Part shown: positions 33,213 to 42,358 of the stretch, piece after piece
Layout: each line of letters begins with the position of its first letter
Numbering within the stretch: position 1 is the stretch's first letter
Assembly (NCBI GenBank): GCA_025558095.1
Contig: JAIVFI010000026.1
Coordinates: forward strand, 496,001-560,000
Source: Hyaloraphidium curvatum
Lineage: Eukaryota > Monoblepharomycota > Hyaloraphidiomycetes > Hyaloraphidiales > Hyaloraphidiaceae
Direction: 5' to 3'
Length of the DNA stretch: 64,000 bases
Translations under genes and position numbers: made by a program
The notes under the pieces: model-generated
What the model saw: only the letters and a program-made list of their open reading frames with translations
What the model was told of the DNA's origin: nothing
Database searches by the model: none

Positions 33213-34179
33213 ATGACACCCCTCCCGCGCCTCGCGGTGGCCGCCGCCCTGCTCGTGGCGCTGCTGCCTCTCGCCGCCGCCGCGCCCGTCTCGTGAGCCG
33301 CGGAGCGCTTGCCGACCGTGCGGGCCCACGCTGACTCTGCCGCAGCACCGACGCCGAGCCCGCGACGAAAGCGACCGTCCTCTTCCGCCGAAACTGCGGG
33401 GACTGCCCCTCGGATCTCTATTGGTATGGGCCGTCGGCGACTCCCCCGCCTCCGGAAAGCTGACGAACTCCCCCGTGATCCGCCCGACCCACCCACCCGC
33501 CCCACCGCTGATCCCCTTCCCCTCCAACTCCCCCAGCGAGTACGGCTTCCCCGATGCCCCGGAAGACCACGTCGCTTGCGTCGATTACCTCGACCCGGAG
33601 CAGGAGCGCAACATCAGGCTGCTCTACCGGTGCTACGGCTTCGAGCCCACCGCCCCCGTCTTCAAGCACCCCGACGCCCTCTCGAACACCGCTTTCGTCT
33701 TCACCAACAACACCCTCCGCGCAGCATCGGGCTTCACCACCGGCCCGGCCGGTTCCCCGCTCCGTTTCACCAGCGCCGACCTGGCATTCTCCAGCGCGGG
33801 CGGAGCCAACCCCTTGGTCGCCCTCTACTCAGGCGCCGGCAACCCGACCACCCAGGTCGCGGTCCTGACTGGCGGGCCCGTCACCGGGGGTTCGACCGCC
33901 GACTTGTACACGTACGCCCCGGAATCCGCGGTCGATCTTTCCGCCAGCACCACCTACTGGATCGTCGCCAAGCGCGGATCCGACTTGTTGGGTTTCAGCT
34001 GGCACATTGCGCTGGATGGAAACGATGACCCCGCAGCCGGCGCGGCCGTTGGCGGCTCGCAGTACACGAGCCCCTCGCCGCCGGGAAGGAAATCGGGCGA
34101 CGGCACGGTCTGGTCGGGCTCTGCAAGCGGCACTCAGAACTACATGTTCATCTCGGTTTCGGCGCAGAAGGCGTGCTGA
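33213..34179 (+). CDS. secreted beta-sandwich-like protein, inverted copy B
   Basis: This is a 266-residue paralog of the gene at 30724-31671 on the opposite strand, with the same exon plan: 33213-33292 (80 nt in both copies), 33346-33423 and 33537-34179. Exon 1 is a signal peptide (MTPLPRLAVAAALLVALL). Exon 2 adds RRNCGDCPSDLYC. Exon 3 carries YGFPDAPEDHVACVDYLD, RLLYRCYGFEPTAPVFKH, LYSGAGNPTTQVAVLTGG, STTYWIVAKRGSD and the end ISVSAQKAC. Cysteines are conserved with copy A, consistent with disulfides in an extracellular domain. No enzyme motif is seen. Confidence 0.77.
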
Positions 34180-34716
34180 CGGGCCCCGCCAGACGAAGCG
34201 AACTCGTAGAGTTTAGAGGGGCCGGGCCTGGCAAGCGGAACCCGCTCATGTACGCACCATTGCAAGTTACTAGTAACCGGTAGAATCTTTGTCCTGCCGT
34301 AGTAACCGGTAGAATCTTTGTCCTGCCGTAGTAAAGACACCAAGCCACATCCCCAATTGGTCGGCCGGTGCGAATGTGAGTGTCCGAATCTGGCTCCAGG
34401 CTTTATGAGCCGACTTCTCCGCGACGGGAGGTGTGGCCTAGTGGTTCGACAGGCCCGGGCAAAGGCTTGGTCAAATGCGTTCTGCAGATGGTTCGCGGGC
34501 TCGGCTCGGTGATCGATGAGAAGAGACAGGGCAGACCGGGGAGTACCAGCACTGCTGAGCCGGCAAAAAGGGTGGGCTGCACTGTCGACACGGGGACGCA
34601 GCATCCGGAACTCGGATCCGTGCCTTCACCCAGGGCTCGCGAGCACAAGTGCAAAATGCATCCGGTTGTATGGTGAGGTACAACCGACTCACTCCCCCTC
34701 GACCATCGACCGCGTC
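34180..34716. other. intergenic region with tandem repeat
   Basis: This stretch lies between the 3' ends of copy B and the small minus-strand GPI gene. It contains a perfect 29-bp tandem duplication (34272-34329) and a tRNA A-box-like stretch near 34433 that does not fold into a full tRNA. Confidence 0.45.
34272..34329. repeat. 29-bp perfect tandem repeat
   Basis: Two exact consecutive copies of a 29-bp unit beginning AGTAACCGGTAGAATC and ending CTGCCGT. The first five bases start a third partial copy. It lies 93 bp after the stop of the secreted-protein gene. Confidence 0.9.
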
Positions 34717-34972
34717 TCACAGCGCCGCGACCGCGCCGGCGAGCAGGGCCCCCAGGATCAGACCCGGCTTGAGCGATTCCGCTCCGGCCGGCTTGCTACT
34801 GGTGCTCGCGGCCGGCGCGGCGGTAGTAGTGGTAGGACGGGCGGTCGTCTTGGAGGCGGCGGAAGTGGCGACGGCGTTCGTCTTGGGGCGCCACGGTGAC
34901 GGAGATCACGGCGCCGTGAACCCGCGAAGCAAGCAGGCCGAGCACAACGACGGCGACGCAGGCACGGGACAT
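34717..34972 (-). CDS. small Thr/Ser-rich probable GPI-anchored protein (model uncertain)
   Basis: The 3' part on the minus strand reads as a Ser/Thr/Ala-rich linker (TTARPTTTTAAPAASTSS) followed by ESLKPGLILGALLAGAVAAL and a stop, a typical omega-site plus hydrophobic GPI signal. The 5' part from ATG 34972 reads MSRACVAVVVLGLLASR, a good signal peptide, but in another frame. Joining them needs a very short intron (about 40 bp) with a weak GTTCAC donor, an unseen longer 5' structure, or a frameshift. The gene is divergent from the nitrilase. It is probably a small wall-surface protein; the exact exon structure is unresolved. Confidence 0.4.
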
Positions 34973-35080
34973 CGCGGTGTGTCCTCGCTGGGATATACGG
35001 GGATAGCAGGAGATGGTTTACGCGATGGCGTCCCCCGCATCCGACAGGCAGTCCTGTGGTTGATCCTGCCCGCCCTGCCG

Positions 35081-36268
35081 ATGGCGCCCATCCTCCGCGT
35101 CGCGGCGCTGCAGTGCGACTGCTCGGCACCCACGACCGCCGACAACCTGCGCCACATCGGCGCGCTGCTCGCTTCGGAGCTCTCGAAGCTCCCCTCGCCC
35201 CCTCACCTCGTCCTGCTGCCGGAACTGTTTGCGACGGGCTACAACCTCGATGCGGGCGACCCCACGAACTGGGCACGCGCAGAACGCGTGCCGGACTCCG
35301 CGGACGGCACGGCGGACCTCTCGGGATCGCCCACGCTGGCCGCCATGCGGGACTGGTCTTCGGCCCACCGCTGCGTAATCGGCGGTACCCTCCTCGAGGC
35401 CTCCCCGGACGGCCATCTGTACAACACCTTTGTCCTCTTCCTCCCCTCGGGCGGCGGTGCCGCGATGCACCCCCTCCGCGTGCGCAAATCCCGCCCCGCC
35501 TCCTTCGAGGCATTTGTCTTCAACGGCACCCCGCCCGGCGCGCAGCGGACCTTCGAATTCGCGCACCCCGAGACCGGGGAGCCGCTGAGGCTAGCCGCCG
35601 CGATATGCTACGAGACGGTGCTCCCCGACGTCGTCGCCTCCCTCTGTTCCTCGGGGAAGCTGGATCTCCTCCTCCTCCCCTTCTCCGCCCCGGACCCGAT
35701 CCCCTCCCCCGCCTTCCCCCCCGCGGACTGCTCCATGTTCCTTTCCTCCCTCGTCTCCGCCCCCCCGATGCTCGCACGCGCCCTCGGGTGCCACGTGCTG
35801 GCGTGCAACAAGGCCGGCGGGTTCGAGACGCTCACAAGCAGGCCGCTCCCGTTCCTGCCGAGGATATTCCCGGCGATGAAAGGGGTGGGGTGGATCCCGC
35901 TGACCATGTTCGTGGACGCGGAGGGCAAGGCGGTGTCGTCGGTGCCCAAGGACGAGGAGGGGATCGCATGGGGCGAGGTCGATCTCGCGGCGCCGCGCCC
36001 ACCTCCCGAGCCCCAACCCAAGGTCGACGGGCCATACGCGGTGCCGATGCCGTTTGCCGTCCGCAGCGGGTTCCCGCTCATGGAAACGATCGGGGCTTGG
36101 AGCTACGTTTGGGCCGCGGGGAGGCGTGAGCGCGTGGTCACGGGGATCGTCGAGGGCGCGGGCGGAAAAATGGCCGTTGCGGAAAACAACGTACTAAGAT
36201 TGGAATGGTACGTCTTGGCGGCGGGCGCCGTGGGCATCGGGATCTGGTGGACGCTGCGGGACCACTGA
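35081..36268 (+). CDS. carbon-nitrogen hydrolase (nitrilase superfamily), C-terminally anchored
   Basis: This is a single-exon, 395-residue member of the nitrilase/amidase superfamily, which hydrolyses non-peptide C-N bonds. Triad residues can be read: Glu in LLPELFATGY, Lys in VRKSRPASFEAFVFN, and Cys in AAAICYETVLPDV. RVAALQCD at the N terminus is the usual first strand. The region after the catalytic Cys is longer than in small members and includes SAPPMLARALGCHVLACNKAG. The last 25 residues form a hydrophobic segment (WYVLAAGAVGIGIWW) followed by TLRDH, suggesting a tail anchor, which is unusual for this family. ATG 35081 is immediately before the first strand. Substrate is unknown. Confidence 0.88.
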   Translation: MAPILRVAALQCDCSAPTTADNLRHIGALLASELSKLPSPPHLVLLPELFATGYNLDAGDPTNWARAERVPDSADGTADLSGSPTLAAMRDWSSAHRCVIGGTLLEASPDGHLYNTFVLFLPSGGGAAMHPLRVRKSRPASFEAFVFNGTPPGAQRTFEFAHPETGEPLRLAAAICYETVLPDVVASLCSSGKLDLLLLPFSAPDPIPSPAFPPADCSMFLSSLVSAPPMLARALGCHVLACNKAGGFETLTSRPLPFLPRIFPAMKGVGWIPLTMFVDAEGKAVSSVPKDEEGIAWGEVDLAAPRPPPEPQPKVDGPYAVPMPFAVRSGFPLMETIGAWSYVWAAGRRERVVTGIVEGAGGKMAVAENNVLRLEWYVLAAGAVGIGIWWTLRDH

Positions 36269-36442
36269 TCGGTAAAAGTGCATTTTCAAGCCCGTCTCTA
36301 GCGCATCGTCAGGGTCCCCCGTGCCCCCCTTCCCTGTCCTCCTCCCTTCTCCTGCCTCGGTCCGCCGCCGGCAACAGCCTCGGACTGCCGAGGCAGCCAG
36401 TGTAAGCCCCACATCAAACAACGGCAGCGAACGAGCGGGCAC

Positions 36443-38337
36443 TCACACCCTCAGCCCCCCCTCGGCCTCCACCAGCCGTCCCATCATCCCCACATCGGGC
36501 ATCACCCCCGGCGCCCGGGAGCGGACGAACGCGTAGGCGCTGCCGAGGTCGAGGGACAGCGTGCGCATGGCGTAGGCGATGGCCAGCGAGGCGGAGCGGG
36601 CGACGCCGAGCGAGCACGAGAGGAGCAGGGGCGCGTGGGATTGCCTGCGGCGGGAAGCGAGGGGGACAAACCGGATCAGTTCGGTGCAAAAAGCACGGAC
36701 GCGCAAGGGCGACGCACCTCGCGTGGTCGATGATCGCCATCGCGTACTCCATCTCGTCGCTCCACCCCAGCCGCTGGCACGGCCTGCCCCCCGGGCTCGG
36801 CGGCCTCCGTATGCACTGCGAATGCGTCCACGGGAGGTGCAGCGAGTGCAGGTGGAGCACGTGGGTCCTGCCTCCCTGCGCGGGCGGGAGGTGCGACAGC
36901 GCTCGGGCGGCGCGGGGGGAGTGCAGAGCGTGCGAGGCGCGGGGCTGGGCGGTGGGTGGGACGGAGGGGGAGCGCGGGGCGATGGTGGTGTCGGGGGAGC
37001 GGGGGGAGGGGATGTCGAAGGAGGGCATGCGGCGCGGGGCGGAGGGGGGGAGGGCGAGGTGCGGAGCCGGAGCGGGGTCGGAGTGCCGCGGGGCAAAGGG
37101 AGGGAAAAACTCGGAGGTGGCACGGGAGAGCTTGCCGGCCGAGGCGTCGAGCAGCGGGGGGAGGGCGGTGGCGGTAGGCGTAGGGGGGTCGACGACAGGG
37201 AGGTCCGCGCGGAGGGCGTCGGCGCGGTGCGGTGGGATGGAGGAGTACATGGTGCGCTGCAGGGGGGTGCGGGCGGGCGGGAGGGCGGAGGGGGCGGCGG
37301 TGGGAGCGGGGGGATGCGCGGGGTGCGCATCGCGGGGCCAGGTGTCGCGGCCAATCAGTCTTGAGGGGGGGAGAGTCAGCAAAGGTCTGATCCGGCCTTC
37401 CTCGCACGACAACTCACAGGCACTCCACCTGCGCCGGCTGGTTCCCGTACTTGGGGCCGAACGACGACGGCTGCCCCGGCGCGGCTGGCACCGTCACCCG
37501 GGCTACGACCTCCCTGCAAACGCCAAACTCGCCGACCACGAGCCCCTCTCCGCCGGCGTCGTCGCAGCACGCCTCGCGCCGCGTCGGATCGGCATCCGCG
37601 TCCCCGTCGCAGAAGGTGCGCACGAGGTCCGCCGCGGATCCCTCCCCCGCAAGCGGATTCCTAACCTCCTTGGCCACGTTGACGAGGTACCTTATCCCCA
37701 GCGAGGAGAGCACCTCGGCGTCGCGGGCGTTGTCCTTGCACCCCAGGTACAGGTAGGGCAGGATCTGCGCCGGGCCGTACTTGTACGGGTTCTCCTTCAG
37801 CGAGTCGGTGTCCTTTGCCGCGGCGTGGTGCGGCGGCTCGTGCGGCGCGGGGGCGTGGGCCGCCGGGGCGGACGACGACTGCTGCGGAGGGGCGGTGTGC
37901 ACCGAGAGGCGGGCGCCCTTCTTCTTGGAGAAGGAGCGCTTGGGGACGGCGATCGGGATGGGCGGCGAGAGGGGGTCGCCGGCGGGAGCGCCGACCGGCG
38001 GGGGGCCGAGCGCCGGCGGCTGCCACCCGCCCGGCAGCGGCTGCGACAGCGAGTACTGCGGCGGCGGCGGGGGCGCGGCGAGCAGCGGGGCGGGCGGCGG
38101 CGGCTCGAGGAGCGGCGCCTCCGAGTCCATCGGGCTGCCGGGCTCGTCGTCGTCGGCGGCGGCCGGGGGCGTCGGGGGCGCCCGCTCCCGGCCCGGCGAC
38201 GGCTTCGACAGGCTGCCGTAGCCGCTGTCCCGCTTCTGCAGGCCCGGCGAGGCCGGCGGCCGCAGTTCCTCGTCGCCGTCGCCGCAGGCCGCCGCGGGCC
38301 CGCCCGGCCCGGCCCCCGAGGCTGGAAGCACTTCCAT
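36443..38337 (-). CDS. dual-specificity protein phosphatase with internal insertion
   Basis: This is a 587-residue phosphatase related to MAP-kinase phosphatases (Msg5-like). Exons read right to left are 38337-37418, 37359-36718 and 36644-36443; introns are 58 and 73 bp. A long Pro/Ala-rich N terminus precedes the domain start GPAQILPYLYLGCKDNARDAEVLSSLGIRYLVNVAKEV. A roughly 200-residue low-complexity Pro/Ser-rich stretch interrupts the domain. It resumes at HLHSLHLPWTHSQ, DEMEYAMAIIDHAR and, after splicing, the signature SCSLGVARS (Cys about 531, Arg about 537), then LAIAYAMRTL and AYAFVRSRAPGVMP. CX5R is intact, but the usual His before Cys is Ser, so activity may be altered. It probably acts on phospho-Tyr/Thr of a MAP kinase. 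Confidence 0.85.
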
Positions 38338-39195
38338 CGTCCGTCGGACTAGGCACAGAGGGTCTGGGAGTTCCCCATTGTGGTGTCGAAACGTTCGAAA
38401 CTGTGTCGTGGGAGGGGATGCCGTTAGGAGAAATTCTCTAACACCTGGGTGGGCTGGTGATGCCGTCCGGGGCGGAGTCGCTGTGCCCCCCACCTCCGCC
38501 CAAACCTGGAATCCCGCCGTGCGACTTTCGGAAAAGCTTGGAAAGCGTTGATGGAGCTATTCGGAATCATGTTCCGTGGCGGAGGAAACCCCGCCGCTTC
38601 ACCGCGGCGGACCGCGGTCCTTGGACCCCATTCCAGGACCCCCACCTCCCAACCGGCCGGCATCCGCTTCCCGGGACGTTCCCACCAATTCTCCCACGCA
38701 GGCGGTGATATTCCGCCGCGATCCACTGCGGCGGCCGCCAGTGCTGACCCGTCAACGACACGATGCCGTGTCCTTGTGAGCGTACGCCGCAGCCCAGCCA
38801 GGCGCCGTTGCTCATCGCGGCCATCCCGGCCCATCGCGGTCCCGGCCGCCGTCCGTGGCCGTCATTGTGTCCGTACAGCCCGCCCGCGCCTTTCCCGCCC
38901 TCGCGGAGGCCAGCAGGCCCGCCGGCGTCGGCCCCGTCGGACGGTACGTCATCCCCAGCCGCCGTGCGTCGGGATCCCGGTGGGATGCGTCCCACGGGCC
39001 TGTCAACCGCTTGGGATGACGCGTGGATGGCGTTGGGACGGGATGCCGGCCATGGGAGATCTACGAAGGCGCAGGAATAGTTTGGCTGTTGATTTTTCGA
39101 CCTCGGCCGGCTCACTTGCGGCGCGATCACACCCCGCGCGAATGTTCAACGCTACCACCCTCCGACAAGTACACGTCACACAGCTCAACCATCTT
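38338..39195. other. intergenic region
   Basis: This is about 860 bp between the phosphatase start and the 3' end of the second double-zinc-cluster gene. Long open frames cross it on both strands, but they run antisense into neighbouring genes and show no domain. Confidence 0.4.
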
Positions 39196-40122
39196 TCAGC
39201 CCCTCCAACCATCCGCGACCCCCGCACCGAGGGTCCAAGCCTCCTGCTGCCCCCATCCCGAGGCCGGGTCCCACGCCTGATCGCCGAGCACAAGGCCGTC
39301 GACAAGCTCGTCGGCCAGGATCGCGCCGACCCAGTCCGGCAGCGCCTCGTCGTCGGTCGCGTACCACCCCTCGGCGCCGTCGGAGGGGTCGGCCGTCCAG
39401 GAAGGGGAGAGGAGGGAGGCGTCGGAGGAGGCGGGGCTCAGGGTGGGCAGGTGGGAGGAGGGAGAGCAGGAGGGAGGGGGGCTGGGTTCCTGGAGATGCT
39501 CCCTTGGAGGAATCGGGTCGATGAACAGGGGAGTTGTTGTGAAGAGGAGGGCGGGGAGGGAGACCCGCCGGGGGAAGCTGTCAGGTCCGATTTTGGGGCG
39601 GGGTGGCTCCGCGGGCGGCGAAACGGGGCTCCGCGGAGGCGAGGGACACGGCAGCGACGCCAGCCTGGGGAAACAGTCCGGGTCCAGCGCCCTGTGCGCC
39701 ACCCTCCTCGGCCGCGGCGGCTCGGGGTCGGGGTCCACCCTCCTGGGCGAGTCCGCGGCCACCTCCCCGGCCTCCCTCGCGGACCCCCGCCTCGCCTTGC
39801 CCGCGGCGCGATAGCCGCACGCCGCCTTCTGCCCCGCGGCCGCGCACCGGCCGCAGTGCGGCCTGCCGCCGTCGCACTGCCGCCTGGCCGCCCTGCACGG
39901 CTCGCACGCGATTTTCTCGACGGCGAGCGACACGCCGGCCTGTTCCGCGCGCCGCAAGTACTCCGCCTCGCTCCGGCAGCTCCGCCCGCCCGCGGGAGCG
40001 CGGCCCGGCCACGCGCACGGGAACCCGTGCGCCTCGCAGCGCGAACACGTCGCGCCGTCGCGGGGGCATTTGAGCCTCCTAAGGCGGCAAGCCCAGCATG
40101 CAGCCTCGCGCGGCTTGGGCAT
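39196..40122 (-). CDS. double Zn2Cys6-cluster putative regulator, copy 2
   Basis: This is a 308-residue single-exon paralog of the gene at 29481. The first cluster is CWACRLRRLKC ... ATCSRCEAHGFPC, ten residues after the start MPKPREAACW. The second is CEPCRAARRQC ... PHCGRCAAAGQKAAC, with the last spacing lengthened to eight residues. The linker YLRRAEQAGVSLAVEKIAC matches copy 1. The C-terminal two thirds are Pro/Ser-rich, ending with an acidic helical-looking part (DWVGAILADELVDGLVLGD) and a Trp-containing tail. There is no middle-homology domain. It is probably nuclear and DNA-binding. The start at 40122 is favoured because upstream codons are not conserved with copy 1. Confidence 0.8.
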   Translation of the reverse strand: MPKPREAACWACRLRRLKCPRDGATCSRCEAHGFPCAWPGRAPAGGRSCRSEAEYLRRAEQAGVSLAVEKIACEPCRAARRQCDGGRPHCGRCAAAGQKAACGYRAAGKARRGSAREAGEVAADSPRRVDPDPEPPRPRRVAHRALDPDCFPRLASLPCPSPPRSPVSPPAEPPRPKIGPDSFPRRVSLPALLFTTTPLFIDPIPPREHLQEPSPPPSCSPSSHLPTLSPASSDASLLSPSWTADPSDGAEGWYATDDEALPDWVGAILADELVDGLVLGDQAWDPASGWGQQEAWTLGAGVADGWRG

Positions 40123-40925
40123 CTTTTCGGCACCGGAACGGCGGGGGGGACGCTCCGGGGTGCGAATCAACGGGGGGGGAGATGAGGCAGCCAGGGCTCT
40201 GGACCCCGGTGCAGTTCCGATCTCGAGTCCCCCGGTGGCCGATGCCAAGGGTGTCGCATCGCAGTCCGTCGGTATATCGCCCGCAACATCCCAGGGTTTT
40301 CATAAACCCGGGATCTGCGTCAGGAAAGCGTCCGTCCGCGCGGTAGCCTCCGCCGCTGCCGCCGGCAGTCGGGGCTAGTGGTCACGGGTTTAGGCGCCTT
40401 TGGTCCCGAAGCTCCGCACGGCGGCGCCCATCGACCCCCGCTCCTTCTAGGAGTGCGCCTCCCGAGCATCCTTATCATGTGCAAGCGCTCCGGTGGCGCT
40501 GTGCTGCGTACGCTCGGGCGTGGCGGCGCAAAGGCAGGGCGGCCGGTCCGGCACAGCCGCCCCGCATCGCCGCCGATCCGAGGTCGCTCGGCCACTTTGA
40601 CGCGGGGTCGACACGCGATCGGCGCGGTCCGGGGGGCGGAAATGAGAGGGTAGGAGGCGGATGGTTTCCTGCGGGGACGGGGGACGGCACGGGGTCGGAG
40701 GAGGACGGTTGGGGAACGGACGGGGCTCTGGGCTTCAATCCTCGGACACTGCGATCGCGCACTTCCGGTCGCGCGATCGGCCATCGGCGACGATCCTGCT
40801 GACTTTGACGGGCCTGATCCGTCCACCGAGGTCCTCCGAATGCGGATGGCGCCGTGGTCCGAACGGTTCCTTAAAATGCAACCTCCATGCCGTCTGCGCT
40901 ACAAGCACTTTTATCCAGCTGGCAA
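40123..40925. other. intergenic region
   Basis: This is about 800 bp between the promoter of a double-zinc-cluster gene and the 3' end of a reductase gene. No gene, RNA or clear repeat was recognised. Confidence 0.45.
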
Positions 40926-42141
40926 TCAACCCATCTTGACCACCACCTTCCCCTTGCTCTTCCCCGAATGCAGGTACTCCACCGCATCCGCCACCTTCTC
41001 GACGCCCGCCAGCTCCCCGCCCTTGGTTTCCACCGGCACCTCGATCCGCCCGTCCCTCAGCAGGCCCTGCAGCACCGCGTACTGCGCGTCCGCAATATTC
41101 TTGCGGCCGCCGCGGAAGTACGAGACGACGTAGAAGCCGATCAGCGAGGCGCACTGCACGAAGAAGAAGGCGTCGAGGGGGGAGAGGAGGGAGGCGGCGG
41201 CTTCGAGCATGGGCTTGGCCTCCGTGTCCTGTTGACGGGCAAGCAGGGGGTCATTCGAGGCCGGCCTGCGAAAAGGCGGGGCATCCCACCTTGTAGCTCT
41301 CCACGGCGCCTAGAACGATCAGCCTGCCCCCAACGGCCATCTTCCTTCCGGCCGCCTGCACCATCTTGCCCCCCACTGACTCGTACGCGAGGTCGATCCC
41401 CTCGGGCGCCTCCTTCTTGAGCACCTCGGCCAGCTCCTCGGTCTTGTAGTCCACCACCACGTCGACGCCCCACTTCTTCAGCATCGCCGCCTTCTCGGCG
41501 CCCCCGCAGGTCGCAATCACCCTGTTCCCGGCGAGCTTGGCCAGCTGCGCCGCGAACATCCCCGTGCCCCCCGCCGCCGCGGTCACCAGCACCGTCTCGG
41601 GGGCGTCGTCGTCCGCCACCCTCTTGGGGGGCAGGTACCCCGCCAGGGGGCTCGATTTGCACACCTTCATGTGCCCGGTTTCGAGCAGGCCGATGGACGC
41701 CGTCAGGCCCGACATGCACGAGGCCAGCAGACGCGGGTCGGCGTCCTTGCTCTCCGGCTTGAACAGATAATCCCGGGAAGGGATGAGCACGATGAACTCG
41801 GCGTAGGCGGCGCCGTGGGTCGCGAACCACGAGATCGGGTCGCCGGCGGCGAAGCCCGACCCGGGGCCGGCGGCGAGCACCGTGCCCAGCCCCTCGAGCC
41901 CGGCGACGTGGGGAAGGTCCCGGCCGCGGTTGTAGAACACGCCGGCGGTGAACGCCACGTCGGACGCGTTGGCGCCCGCGTAGAGCACTTTTGCGAGGAC
42001 CGCGGTGGGGTCGGCGGCAAACGCCGCGAGGAGCTCAGCGGTGGGCGCGCGGACGGGGGAGGTGGAGGCGCGGAAGTCGCGGCCGTGGGAGACGAGGTCG
42101 ACGCGCGCGTAGGTTTCGGGAAGCTCGGGGAGGGAGGCCAT
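40926..42141 (-). CDS. quinone oxidoreductase-like MDR (PTGR3/ZADH2-like)
   Basis: This is a medium-chain dehydrogenase/reductase of 384 residues, exons 42141-41290 and 41228-40926 with a 61-bp intron. It resembles ZADH2/PTGR3-type NADPH-dependent enone or quinone reductases. Motifs are NASDVAFTAGVFYN, DLPHVAGLEGLGTVLAAG, MSGLTASIGLLE, the nucleotide-binding VTAAAGGTGMFAAQLAKLAGN, VVDYKTEELAE, DLAYESVGGKM and the end EYLHSGKSKGKVVVKM. The structural and catalytic zinc Cys residues of alcohol dehydrogenases are absent, as expected for the quinone reductase branch. Localisation (peroxisomal in animals) cannot be inferred. It lies 217 bp from the SDR gene on the same strand. Confidence 0.92.
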
Positions 42142-42358
42142 GCTTTTTCGTTTGAGGGAGACGGAGTTCGGGTTCTGGCCTTGGCGGTGGAGGCGGCGGC
42201 AAGTACGGAAACCACCCGTACCCGGCCGAGGCGGGTACGTATGCGTGCTCCGAATTCCACGTCGGCATCACATCTTCGAGCATCGTCTCTCTAGTCGTGG
42301 CAACTCCAGGCCAGGAGCACTTGGAACATCGACTGACCAGTGCCCACCATCACCCCCA

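Noticed and set aside
34425-34510. tRNA-like stretch (A-box-like TGGCCTAGTGG with a GCCT/AGGC D-arm)
   Set aside because: The anticodon loop would have only six bases, no acceptor-stem partner for the 5' seven bases is found downstream, and no proper T-arm follows.
37414-37420. Stop of the phosphatase at 37414
   Set aside because: A GTGAGT donor lies just before this TGA, and splicing leads to the catalytic half of the same domain.
38548-40185. 545-codon plus-strand open frame
   Set aside because: It runs antisense through the double-zinc-cluster gene, whose two complete Zn2Cys6 motifs fix the coding strand as minus.
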